NCBI GenBank assembly: GCA_963764665.1
Contig: CAVXTL010000002.1
Coordinates: forward strand, 1-64,000
Reading direction: 5' to 3'
From: JACVRW01 sp963764665
GTDB lineage: Bacteria; Actinomycetota; Thermoleophilia; Solirubrobacterales; Thermoleophilaceae
DNA length: 64,000 nt
In this document: positions 15,346-23,354 of the stretch, in pieces
How the letters are laid out: every line of letters starts with the position of its first letter
How positions within the stretch are numbered: position 1 is the stretch's first letter
Notes under the pieces: generated by a model
Databases searched by the model: none
What the model saw: only the letters and a program-made list of their open reading frames with translations
What the model was told of the DNA's origin: nothing
Made by a program: the position numbers and the translations under genes

Positions 15346-17799
15346 ATGCGTTCAAAGAGGTCACGGTCCATCATCACCGCCGTTCTTGCGCTGGTCGCGA
15401 CGGGGGCGGGTGGGCCGGCGGCGGCCGATGCCGCCACCGAGCGGACGACGCTCACCGCCTCCAAGGCGGCGAAGAAGGGCTGCCACACGTGGTACGCGGG
15501 GCGCTCGGCGCGCACCGGAACGCTGCGCGTGACCGCCGGTGCGACCGGGCTGGTTCAGGCGCGCCTGAGGAGCAGGGGCGACTGGGATCTGGCGGTGTTC
15601 GACGCCAGGACCAAGCGCTACGTGGCCGGCTCCGCGGCCTTCGCCGGCCGCGAGCTGGCGGAGGGATTCGTGACCAAGGGGCAGCGCCTGATCGTGCAGG
15701 GCTGCCGGTTCCGCGGGCGCGCCAAGCACGCTCGCGTGTCCGTTTCGTTCCTCGCCGTCCCCGCGCGGGCGCGGGGGCGGACGCAGGTCGTAGAGGTCTC
15801 GACCCCCACGCGCGCGGACAAGAGCCGCCTTCAGGGCCTCGGGCTGGACCTCACGGAGAGCGGTGACGCCAACTCGATCGACGTGGTCATCGCGGGCGAG
15901 GCGGATGCGCGCAAGCTCCGCACGGCCAAGTTCCGCTACCGGGTCAAGATCGCCGACCTCGGCGCCAGGACGCGAGCCAACCGCCGGGCCGACAGGCGCT
16001 ACCGGATCCGGACCGCCGGAGCGGGCGGCAGCAACCTCCCCAGCGGGAGGACCACCTACCGCCACCTCGCCGACTACGAGCTGGAGCTGAAGCAGCTGGC
16101 CGCGCGCCACCCGAAGCTGGTGCGCCCGTTCACGCTGCCCTACCGCACGCACCTCGGTCGTGACGTGCTGGGCATCGAGATCGCCAGGAACGCGTATCGG
16201 CTCGCCGACGGCAAGCCGATCTTCCTGAACATGGGTGTCCATCACGCGCGCGAGTGGCCGGCGGGCGAGCACGCGCTCGAATGGGCCTACGACCTGCTCA
16301 AGAACTACGGGCATGCGCGGCGCACGACGCGGCTGGTGGATGCCACCCGCAACATCGTGATCCCGATCGTCAACCCCGACGGGTTCAACATCTCCCGCGA
16401 GGCGCCCGACTTCCCGCCGGACGAGGAGTTCGGCCTGTTCTCCTACGAGATGAAGCGCAAGAATTGCTGGCCCGATCCCGCTAACCCGGGCCCGTGCGAC
16501 GCCAACCCGACGGCCGGCGCGGCTCTCGGCGTGGACCCGAACCGCAACTACGGCGGGCTCTGGGGCGGACCGGGAGCGAGCACGGACCCGCTGGCCTCGG
16601 ACTTCCGCGGCACGGGGCCGTTCTCCGAGCCCGAGACCCAGAACATCCGTTGGCTCCACTCCGAGCGGCAGATCACCAACCTGATCACCAACCACACCTA
16701 CTCGAACCTGCTGCTGCGCCCGCCCGGCGTGGTGGACCAGGGCTTCCCGCTCGAGGAGCCGCTGATGAAGGCGCTCGGGGCCCGGATGGCGGAGCACAAC
16801 GGCTACGCCAACGGCCCGAGCTTCGGCCTGTACGACACCACCGGCGGCACCGAGGACTGGACGTTCTGGACCGCCGGCGGGCTCGGCTACACGTTCGAGA
16901 TCGGCCCGACCGAGTTCCACCCGCCCTACCAGGCGGGCGTCGTGGCCGAGTACCTCGGCCTGCCGCCGGCAGAGGGCGCGGGCAAGGGCGGGAACCGCGA
17001 GGCCTATTACGAGATGCTCGCCTCGACCGCCAGCGCGCGCGATCACTCGCTCGTTACCGGCAAGGCGCCGAGGGGCTGGAAGCTCAGGATCGCCAAGAGC
17101 TTCATGACCTCGACGTCCCCGGTGTGGGGAGACGACACGAGCACGATCATCGGCGACCCGATCCTCTTCCCGGACAAGCTCGAGAGCGAGCTGACCTCGA
17201 AGGGCGGGCGCTTCGCGTGGCACATGAACCCGTCGACCCGCCCGGTGGTGGCAGGACGCGACGGGCGCAACCCGACGGGGCCGCCGCAGGCGAGCATCCC
17301 GTTCGCGAACCCGCCTGGAGTGCCGGCCGAGAACACCGGCGACTACTCGGCGGGCAGCGAGGCGATCCCGTTCACCGTGCAGGGACCGCCTGCGGTGGAC
17401 AACGGGCGCATGACGGTGCACATCGAGTGGGCCAACCCGGACACCGACTGGGACATCTACATCACCGACTCGACCGGCGAGGTCGTGACGCAGTCGGCGT
17501 CCTTCGGGGACACCAACGAGGACGCCACGCTGGTGGACCCGCCACCCGGCCAGTACACCGCGCACGTGCAGAACTACGACCAGGTCGACGGGCAGCCCGT
17601 GGACGACTGGTCCGGCGGCGTGGTCAGCTTCCGCAACCCGACACCGCGCACGGTCGGGCCGAAGGAGGCTTGGATCCTGAGCTGTGAGGATCCCGAGGGC
17701 CGCCTGCGCGCCACCCGCCGCGTGGTCGTGGACCGCGGCCAGCGTGTGGACGTGGGCAGGGTGTGCTCGCGCAGCTACGCTGCGAAGCGCACAGACTGA
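15346..17799 (+). CDS. Secreted M14-family zinc carboxypeptidase
   Basis: 817 residues with an N-terminal signal (RSIITAVLALVATGAGGPAAADA). The peptidase domain shows zinc ligands HHARE (about 298-302) and His in TNHTYSNLLL (about 449), substrate-binding DPNRNYGG (about 398), and the catalytic Glu in YTFEIGPTE (about 518). About 250 residues follow, with a beta-sandwich-like segment (HIEWANPDTDWDIYITDS) resembling a pre-peptidase or proprotein-convertase-like accessory domain. It removes C-terminal residues from peptides outside the cell. The ATG is preceded by AGAGGGG. It diverges from the PPOX/rml operon. Confidence 0.9.
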   Translation: MRSKRSRSIITAVLALVATGAGGPAAADAATERTTLTASKAAKKGCHTWYAGRSARTGTLRVTAGATGLVQARLRSRGDWDLAVFDARTKRYVAGSAAFAGRELAEGFVTKGQRLIVQGCRFRGRAKHARVSVSFLAVPARARGRTQVVEVSTPTRADKSRLQGLGLDLTESGDANSIDVVIAGEADARKLRTAKFRYRVKIADLGARTRANRRADRRYRIRTAGAGGSNLPSGRTTYRHLADYELELKQLAARHPKLVRPFTLPYRTHLGRDVLGIEIARNAYRLADGKPIFLNMGVHHAREWPAGEHALEWAYDLLKNYGHARRTTRLVDATRNIVIPIVNPDGFNISREAPDFPPDEEFGLFSYEMKRKNCWPDPANPGPCDANPTAGAALGVDPNRNYGGLWGGPGASTDPLASDFRGTGPFSEPETQNIRWLHSERQITNLITNHTYSNLLLRPPGVVDQGFPLEEPLMKALGARMAEHNGYANGPSFGLYDTTGGTEDWTFWTAGGLGYTFEIGPTEFHPPYQAGVVAEYLGLPPAEGAGKGGNREAYYEMLASTASARDHSLVTGKAPRGWKLRIAKSFMTSTSPVWGDDTSTIIGDPILFPDKLESELTSKGGRFAWHMNPSTRPVVAGRDGRNPTGPPQASIPFANPPGVPAENTGDYSAGSEAIPFTVQGPPAVDNGRMTVHIEWANPDTDWDIYITDSTGEVVTQSASFGDTNEDATLVDPPPGQYTAHVQNYDQVDGQPVDDWSGGVVSFRNPTPRTVGPKEAWILSCEDPEGRLRATRRVVVDRGQRVDVGRVCSRSYAAKRTD

Positions 17800-17876
17800 C
17801 GGAGGAGAGGAAGAACCGGTGGGCGGGCGCGCCGCAGGGCGCGTCCGCAGCCGGCGCCGTCAGCCAGTGGCGGCCG

Positions 17877-19916
17877 TCAGCGCTTGACGGCGCCCGCGAG
17901 CGCCTCGGCGGCCTCGAGCACTGCGGCCCGGGCATCCTCCGGCTCGAGCACCACGGCGTCGCCGGCCTCCTTCAGCACCTCGCGCGCGAGCCACTCGTGC
18001 GAGGCGAACGTGCGCTCCACCACCACGGCACCGTCGGAGAGGTCCTCGACCACCCGGCGGTCCTCGCGCGCCCAGCGGGCGCGCTCGGGTGAGATCCAGA
18101 TCCGGGCGGTGCTCGAAGCGGGCACCTCGCCGGTGGAGAGCCAGCCGTGCACGTCGGGCTCGATGCCCTCGCGCGGCTCGAATGTCTCGTCGAGCACGGT
18201 GGCCTCGCGGATGCGGTCGAGCCTGTACGAGCGCGACGCGTCCTTGTCGAGGTCGAAGCAGTGCACGTACCAGCCCTCCTGGCCGTTGGCCAGCTTGTAG
18301 GGCTCGATGGTGCGCTCGGTGAACTCGTCCTCGTTCTCCTTGTAGTACTCGATGCGCAGGAGGCGGCGGCCGGCGACCGCGTTCGAGACCACCCGCGCGA
18401 TATCCGAGTCGTCGCCCTTGGCGGTCGTGATCTGGAGTCCCTCCGCGGCCGGGTCCTGGCCCAGCGCGTCCACGATCTTCTGGCGCGCCGAGGTGAGCGA
18501 GCCCTCGGGCAGGTGCTCGCCGATCAGGTCGATGGCCGCCACGAGCGCCTTGGCCTCGAGCGGGAGAAGGCGCGCCGGGCGCGCGAAGTTGTCGCCGTAG
18601 GGCTCGGGGTCCACCTCGATCTGGCCGCCGGTGATCTCGGCGTACAGCACGTAGCTGCCGCCGCCGAAGTTCACGACGTTCAGCACGTCGATGTCCTGGC
18701 GCAGCTCCTGCTCGGAGATCTGGAGGCGCTGGCACAGCTCGGCGACCTCGAGCTTGCGCGCGTCGCGGGCGGCGTCGATCAGGATGCCCGCCAGCGTGAC
18801 CAGCCGGGCGAAGCGCTCCGGCCGGATCGGCGAGTCGTCGCGGTCGTCGGAGTCGTCGGGCTGCGCGGCGGCGCGGCGGCGGCGCGACTTGCCGGCGATC
18901 TCCCAGGTGCCGGTGTGCCGCTCCACAACGAGCTCCAGCCGCTCGCGGGCCTCGGCCACCAGCTCGTCCGGCTCGAGTATCCCCGCCTGGTCGCCCAGTC
19001 CCAGGACCCAGGAGAGCAGCTGGCGCGACTCCGAGTACTCCGTCTCGAAGATCACGCCGTCGTCGGTGTGCGTGCTCTGGCCTGCGTGCCCGAAGTGGCG
19101 GAGGGCGAGCCAGTCGATCCGGTTGGAGAGCCAGATGCGAGCCCGGCCCACCGGGTCGCCGAGCTGCCAGTCGGTACGGGTGGCGTAGGAGCGTGGGTCG
19201 AACTCCTCCGGACGGTTGAAGTCGTGCTCCGCCTTCGACGAGTAGCCGACCTTGCCGCGGATGCGCGACACGCGGAACACGCGCACGTCATCGCGCTCGT
19301 GCGAGTACCCGATCAGGTAGAACTGCCCGCCGCGGAAGAGCAGGTGGTAGGGATCCACCTTGCGCTTCTCCTCGGCGTCGCGGCCGATCGTGTAGTACTC
19401 GAAGAGGATCGTCTTGCGGCGGAAGATCGCCGTCTCGACCTTGGACAGCCGCTGCGAGAGCTCGCGCCCGCCGCTGTCCGCGGTGACCGCCATCGCCACC
19501 GAGCGCTCCTCCGGCGCGTCGAGCGGCGAGGGCTTGCCCCACGACAGCTGCTGGAGCGCCAGGCGCAGCGGCTCGGCGTAGGCGAACGTGCCGTCGAGGA
19601 GGTACAGCGCCATGCGCAGGGCGCCCAGCTCCTCGTCGGTGAACGCGATCGCCGGCAGGTAGAAGTTCTCGGGTGGCAGGGAGTAGTTCTCTGCCTCGTA
19701 GTAGCCCTCGGCGGGCTTGTCGACCTTGAGCTGGATCCCCAGCGACTCGAGCTCCGAGCGGTCGGCGTAGAAGCGCCGCGCGAAGGCCTCGTCGTTCATC
19801 TGCGAGTAGCCCTCCACGTCCGCCTTGATCTCGAGCGCGGACACGGGCCGCCGCTCCGCCATCAGGAAAGAGATCAGTGACAGCTGCCGGATGAGCTTCT
19901 CGGTGTCCTTGGCCAT
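17877..19916 (-). CDS. pafBC: Fused PafB-PafC WYL-domain transcription factor
   Basis: About 679 residues made of two related halves. Each half has a winged-helix HTH (KLIRQLSLISFLMAERRPVSALEI at the N-terminus; PERFARLVTLAGILIDAARDARK at about 370) followed by a WYL domain (GQFYLIGYSHERDDVRVFRVSRI; EGWYVHCFDLDKDASRSYRLDRI) and a C-terminal WCX-like region. In mycobacteria separate PafB and PafC activate the RecA/LexA-independent DNA-damage response; natural fusions are known in some actinobacteria. A linker rich in Arg/Asp (SRRRRAAAQPDDSDDRDD) joins the halves. Start ATG 19916 was preferred over GTG 19925. Proteasome genes, often neighbours of pafBC, are absent here. Confidence 0.88.
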   Translation of the reverse strand: MAKDTEKLIRQLSLISFLMAERRPVSALEIKADVEGYSQMNDEAFARRFYADRSELESLGIQLKVDKPAEGYYEAENYSLPPENFYLPAIAFTDEELGALRMALYLLDGTFAYAEPLRLALQQLSWGKPSPLDAPEERSVAMAVTADSGGRELSQRLSKVETAIFRRKTILFEYYTIGRDAEEKRKVDPYHLLFRGGQFYLIGYSHERDDVRVFRVSRIRGKVGYSSKAEHDFNRPEEFDPRSYATRTDWQLGDPVGRARIWLSNRIDWLALRHFGHAGQSTHTDDGVIFETEYSESRQLLSWVLGLGDQAGILEPDELVAEARERLELVVERHTGTWEIAGKSRRRRAAAQPDDSDDRDDSPIRPERFARLVTLAGILIDAARDARKLEVAELCQRLQISEQELRQDIDVLNVVNFGGGSYVLYAEITGGQIEVDPEPYGDNFARPARLLPLEAKALVAAIDLIGEHLPEGSLTSARQKIVDALGQDPAAEGLQITTAKGDDSDIARVVSNAVAGRRLLRIEYYKENEDEFTERTIEPYKLANGQEGWYVHCFDLDKDASRSYRLDRIREATVLDETFEPREGIEPDVHGWLSTGEVPASSTARIWISPERARWAREDRRVVEDLSDGAVVVERTFASHEWLAREVLKEAGDAVVLEPEDARAAVLEAAEALAGAVKR

Positions 19917-19985
19917 ACGCGTCACGAGGATAAGCGGGAAAGCGAGCGGTGCACGCCCCCTATCCCGCTATTTGCGGCCTTGCGG

Positions 19986-20021
19986 TAGCGGAAGCGGCCG
20001 GCTCGGCCGGCCGCGCACCGA
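19986..20021 (+). repeat. Palindromic repeat unit, copy A
   Basis: 36 bases containing a 9-bp stem GCGGCCGGC/GCCGGCCGC with loop TCG, flanked by TAGCGGAA and GCACCGA. The same unit occurs inverted at 21817-21852 with one compensated base-pair change in the stem. It sits between the YhaM-type gene and pafBC. Confidence 0.6.
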
Positions 20022-20045
20022 TGTTCTCCCAGAGAAAGCCGCTGC

Positions 20046-21050
20046 CTAAGCGGCTTCGCGCCGACTTTCGCCCTCGGCGGGGGCGAAGTAGGCGGATGCG
20101 GAGATGCCGCGATCGAAGGCCGACCAGGTGGCGCCGTTGGCCAGGCTCTTCTGAATCCGGTCGAAGCTCCCGAGGTTTCCGCCCAGGTTGTCGATGAAGT
20201 GGACCAGCGTGGCCTCGCGGGTGCATGGCACCACGGGGCTGCCGTGCTCGAGCTTGCCGTGGTGGCTGAGGATGATGTGGAGCACGGCCTGCGCGATGGG
20301 GGGCGGGAAGCCCTCGATCGAGTCCATCTCGGTGCGGACCCGGAAGTACCCGAGCGGGATCTCGCCGAGCAGCTTGCCGGCGTCGGTGAGCTCGATCGCC
20401 TCGCCGTTCCAGGCGTAGGCCTCGAGCTTGCCGATGTCGTGCAGGAGAGCTCCGGTGACCGCCACGTCCCGGTCGATGGCCGGGAAGGTGGCGGCGAGGG
20501 CGCTCACGCCCTGGGCCACCGAGAGGCAGTGCTCGAGCAGTCCGTGCCGGTAGGCCTGGTGGTAGTACTTGGCGGCGGGCGCCTCGTGCCAGCGGGCGCC
20601 GCCCTCGGTCGAGCGATCCAGAAGCCGGTCGAGAAGCTGGCGCAGGTGCGGCTGCTGAACCGTGCCCATAAGCGCCTCGAGGTCGGCCGCCATCTGCGCA
20701 TACGGCACCGGCGGACCCTCCGTGAGGTCCACGAGGTCGTACTCGCCCTCGGCCGCGGGGCGGACCGCCCGGACCGTGATGCCCGCGCCGTAGCGCTGAT
20801 CGACGCTGAAGCGCCCGGCCACGCGCACCACCGTGCCGGCCACGCAGACCGGCTCGGCCTCCTGGACGCCGTCCCACATGACCGCCTCGATCGAGCCGCT
20901 GAGGTCGCCCAGCTGCAGCTTCAGGAAAGGCTCGCCGTTGCGCTTCTGGCGCAGCGTGCGCCCGCGGATGACGAAGACCTCGTCCACGTCCTGGCCGTCC
21001 ACGAAGTCGCGCACGAAGCAGCGTGTGGGAGTGAGCGTGGGTTGCTCCAT
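20046..21050 (-). CDS. YhaM-type 3'-5' exoribonuclease (OB-fold + HD)
   Basis: About 334 residues. The N-terminal OB-fold (FLKLQLGDLSGSIEAVMW, about 40-60) is followed by an HD phosphohydrolase domain with HGLLEHCLSVAQG, LLHDIGKLEAY (HD pair, about 198) and HHGKLEHGSPV (about 258). This two-domain order is that of YhaM/CBF1 exonucleases, which degrade RNA and single-stranded DNA 3' to 5' with divalent metals. ATG 21050 gives MEQPTLTPTRCFVRDF; an ATG 15 codons upstream is also open. It diverges from the SDR gene at 21131. Confidence 0.82.
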   Translation of the reverse strand: MEQPTLTPTRCFVRDFVDGQDVDEVFVIRGRTLRQKRNGEPFLKLQLGDLSGSIEAVMWDGVQEAEPVCVAGTVVRVAGRFSVDQRYGAGITVRAVRPAAEGEYDLVDLTEGPPVPYAQMAADLEALMGTVQQPHLRQLLDRLLDRSTEGGARWHEAPAAKYYHQAYRHGLLEHCLSVAQGVSALAATFPAIDRDVAVTGALLHDIGKLEAYAWNGEAIELTDAGKLLGEIPLGYFRVRTEMDSIEGFPPPIAQAVLHIILSHHGKLEHGSPVVPCTREATLVHFIDNLGGNLGSFDRIQKSLANGATWSAFDRGISASAYFAPAEGESRREAA

Positions 21051-21130
21051 CGGAAGGGCCAAGTTAGAACCGAACTCGGACGGGATAGCCTGCATGCCGG
21101 TGGAGTCGCCCCCGGCCCGTAAGACCTGAC

Positions 21131-21811
21131 ATGACCGTGCTCGTTGCAGGGGGAACTGGCGCGCTCGGCACCGCCGTGGTGCAGGAGCTTCTGGACGCCG
21201 GGTACTCCTGCGAGCTCACCTGGATCGTGGACGCGGAGCGCGAGCGGATCGAGTCGGAGCTGGCGGATCGGGTGACCCTGGTGCGCGCCGACCTCACCGA
21301 TCCGGACGGCGGCGTGGCGAAGGCTGTGGCGGGAGTGGGCGACCTCGAGGCGGTGGTCAACCTGGTGGGCGGGTATGCCTCGGGGCCACTGGTGCACGAG
21401 ACCGATCTCGCGGACTTCCAGCGGATGGTGGAGCTGAACCTCACGCCGGCCTTCCTTCTCGCGCGCGAGGCGATGCCGCGGCTGGTCGAGCGCGGGGGCG
21501 GCGCCTTCGTCGGGGTCTCCGCTCGTGCGGCACTGCGGCCGTTCGCCGGCGCCGCCGGCTACATCGCGGGCAAGGCGGCGCTGCTGGCGTTCGTGCAGGC
21601 GCTGGACGCCGAGTACAAGGGCAAGGGGGTGCGCGCCAACGCGATCCTGCCGAGCGTGATCGACACGCCCGCCAACCGGGCCGCCCAGCCCGATGCCGAC
21701 TACTCGAAGTGGGTAGACCCGAAGGCGATCGCCAAGGTGGTCCGCTTCCTGGTCTCGGACGAGTCGGCGACGCTCAGCGGCGCCGCCGTCCCGGTCTACG
21801 GCCGAGCCTGA
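21131..21811 (+). CDS. Short-chain dehydrogenase/reductase
   Basis: 226 residues. It has the Rossmann motif GGTGALGTAVV at the N-terminus, the NLVGG block (about 75) in place of NNAG, and the catalytic pair in GYIAGKAA (Tyr/Lys, about 140). The C-terminal part PSVIDTPANRAAQPDAD with a final SGAAVPVYG strand fits classical SDRs that use NAD(P)H. The substrate is unknown. The stop lies 38 bases from the convergent EcsC-family gene, with palindromic repeat copy B between them. Confidence 0.8.
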   Translation: MTVLVAGGTGALGTAVVQELLDAGYSCELTWIVDAERERIESELADRVTLVRADLTDPDGGVAKAVAGVGDLEAVVNLVGGYASGPLVHETDLADFQRMVELNLTPAFLLAREAMPRLVERGGGAFVGVSARAALRPFAGAAGYIAGKAALLAFVQALDAEYKGKGVRANAILPSVIDTPANRAAQPDADYSKWVDPKAIAKVVRFLVSDESATLSGAAVPVYGRA

Positions 21812-21816
21812 TTGAG

Positions 21817-21852
21817 TCGGTGCGCAGCCGGCCGAGCCGGCTGCTTCCGCTA
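21817..21852 (-). repeat. Palindromic repeat unit, copy B
   Basis: Inverted copy of the 36-base unit at 19986-20021, differing at two positions that form one stem pair (G:C to A:T), so the 9-bp stem GCAGCCGGC/GCCGGCTGC is kept. Its first three bases on the minus strand are the TAG stop of the EcsC-family gene. Located between convergent genes, it may also work as a terminator. Confidence 0.6.
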
Positions 21853-22494
21853 ACTGCCACCGTAGTACGCGAGCGCGCGCTTCCCGAGCTGCTTCGCGGC
21901 CGCGGCGTTCTGCATCGCGCCGATCGGCGCTCCGATCAGGGGTATGAACCGCCCGGCGTAATGGCGCGTCAGCCGCTTGGCCATGTATCTGGCGAGCCTG
22001 ATGTGAAGGCCGGACCGGTCGCCGGAGCGCAGCGCCCGCTCGGCAGCCGCCTGTGCCAGGTGCTTTCCGAGCCCGTCGAGCGCCTTGCGGGCATCCTCGG
22101 GAGTGGCGTAGAGGTCGAGCAGCGCCAGCAGCTCGGCGGGGCGCATCGGGTGGCGCGGGTCGTACCCGTACGCGGCGGCGATGAAGTAGACCATCCGGCT
22201 CTCGATCCACAGGAACGCGACGAGGTCGGGCGCGGCCGTGACGATCCCGCCCACGCCCAGCACCCCGCCCTCCAGGCGAGCCAGGCGCACGTGCTTGCGA
22301 TAGGCGATCTTCGCCAGTTTCTCCGGGGTCTGGCCCCCACCCGCCACGCGCACCCATTCGGCGGCAGCCGGTCCGAAGCGCTCCGCCGCGGTGAGGGCGA
22401 TGTGCTCGGGCGCCCGATCCGGCTCGGCGAGGATCCGATCCCAGAGCGATTGCGGCGGGCGGCCTACTTGATCCAGTTGAGACACTGGGAACAT
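21850..22494 (-). CDS. EcsC-family protein
   Basis: About 214 residues from ATG 22494 (MFPVSQLDQVGRPPQ). The central hydrophobic, Gly-rich region (LEGGVLGVGGIVTAAPDLVAF) followed by YGYDPRHPMRPAELLALLDLY and the C-terminal LTRHYAGRFIPLIGAPIGAMQN matches the EcsC family pattern known from the Bacillus ecs locus. The biochemical function of this family is not established. It diverges from the ferritin-like gene at 22537 with 42 bases between starts. Confidence 0.72.
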   Translation of the reverse strand: MFPVSQLDQVGRPPQSLWDRILAEPDRAPEHIALTAAERFGPAAAEWVRVAGGGQTPEKLAKIAYRKHVRLARLEGGVLGVGGIVTAAPDLVAFLWIESRMVYFIAAAYGYDPRHPMRPAELLALLDLYATPEDARKALDGLGKHLAQAAAERALRSGDRSGLHIRLARYMAKRLTRHYAGRFIPLIGAPIGAMQNAAAAKQLGKRALAYYGGS

Positions 22495-22536
22495 GTGCCC
22501 AGTTTCGCGACCGTTACGACGAGGTAGGAGACAGGC

Positions 22537-23049
22537 ATGGCTACCGACACCACACCCCGGCAGGGAATTCTCAGCGAAGAGATGGCGTCTGAGCGCGAGG
22601 AGCTGATCGCGCTGCTGACCAAGGCGTACTGGATGGAGCTCGAGACGGTGATGAGCTACATCGCCAACTCGATCAATCCCGACGGCGTGCGCGCCCAGGA
22701 GATCATCGAGTCGCTCGAGGAGGACATCACCGAGGAGCTGGGCCACGCGCGCCAGTTCGGCGCACGCATCAAGGAGCTCTACGGCGTGGTGCCCGGCTCA
22801 CTCGACTTCAGCGCGGAGCAGTCCTACCTGCAGCCGCCCGAGGAGCAGACCGACATCGTCCACGTGATCAAGGGCGTGATCCAGGCCGAGTCGGGCGCGA
22901 TCGAGCACTACAACCACATCATCGAGTTCACCGAGGGCAAGGACCCGGTGACCCAGGACATGGTGATCGGAATCCTCCGCGACGAGGAGGGTCACCGGCG
23001 CCTGTTCGAGGGGTTCCTGCGGGAGTACAAGGTCGAGGGGCTCGCCTAA
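22537..23049 (+). CDS. Ferritin-like four-helix protein
   Basis: 170 residues. Four amphipathic helices carry acidic/His metal ligands: ELETVMSYIANS (about 35), LEEDITEELGHARQF (about 63), IQAESGAIEHYNHIIE (about 115) and ILRDEEGHRRLFEGF (about 150). This E...E..H arrangement is that of ferritin-like/bacterioferritin diiron proteins, for iron storage or peroxide removal. A GGAG ribosome-binding site precedes the ATG. It ends 7 bases before the left copy of the RNA motif. There is no signal peptide, so it is cytosolic. Confidence 0.8.
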   Translation: MATDTTPRQGILSEEMASEREELIALLTKAYWMELETVMSYIANSINPDGVRAQEIIESLEEDITEELGHARQFGARIKELYGVVPGSLDFSAEQSYLQPPEEQTDIVHVIKGVIQAESGAIEHYNHIIEFTEGKDPVTQDMVIGILRDEEGHRRLFEGFLREYKVEGLA

Positions 23050-23055
23050 CGGCTG

Positions 23056-23143
23056 CTGCTCGCGGGTCCTGTCTCCGGCAGCGATCACCGTTCCAGCTCG
23101 CAAGCTCACTGATCCGGTAATCGCCGCCGTCGCCACCCGCTCG
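23056..23143 (-). ncRNA. Candidate structured RNA motif, left copy
   Basis: Read on the minus strand: CGA, outer stem GCGGGT, loop GGCGAC, helix GGCGGCGAT pairing with ATCGCTGCC, loop GGAGACAGG, outer stem ACCCGC, tail GAGCAG. The right copy has exactly the same outer stem, both loops and tail, but a different central helix. A G-U wobble in the helix supports this strand as the transcribed one. No known riboswitch or ncRNA class was recognised. It points towards the 3' end of the ferritin-like gene, antisense to it. Confidence 0.5.
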
Positions 23144-23259
23144 GCGGAAGAACCGGCCGCTGTTTTGTGAAGCGATGAGGGACCAACGGTTCGCCGGTCC
23201 CGGCTCCCTTGCTTAGCGCTCCAAACGAGGGGACGGTGTTGGTCAGTCAACCGTGTGGT

Positions 23260-23350
23260 CGAGCGGGTGGCGACGTTGCGCATCTTCGGACAAGAACCGT
23301 CGTTTGGTTCTTGAACGAAGAGGCGCGACGGAGACAGGACCCGCGAGCAG
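23260..23350 (+). ncRNA. Candidate structured RNA motif, right copy
   Basis: Read on the plus strand: CGA, outer stem GCGGGT (23263-23268), loop GGCGAC (23269-23274), helix GTTGCGC/GCGCGAC with a U-G wobble, inner helices CTTCG/CGAAG and CAAGAACC/GGTTCTTG, loop GGAGACAGG (23330-23338), outer stem ACCCGC (23339-23344), tail GAGCAG. It ends 5 bases before the stop codon of the convergent secreted-protein gene. Together with the left copy it forms a divergent pair around a shared 116-base centre. Confidence 0.5.
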
Positions 23351-23354
23351 AACC

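Larger units (their letters stand above)
23050..23354. other. Gene-free interval between convergent genes, with nested inverted repeats
   Basis: 305 bases with no coding signal on either strand. It contains the two RNA-motif copies annotated separately, a central hairpin GGGACC/GGTCCC (23179-23201) and a CAAGAACC/GGTTCTTG hairpin (23291-23313). The outermost 22 bases of each side (23056-23077 and 23329-23350) are perfect inverted repeats. No flanking target-site duplication was seen. Confidence 0.7.

Noticed and set aside
23056..23350. Interpretation as a MITE with terminal inverted repeats
   Set aside because: No target-site duplication was seen and the helix between conserved loops differs while pairing is kept, which fits RNA structure better; not fully excluded.
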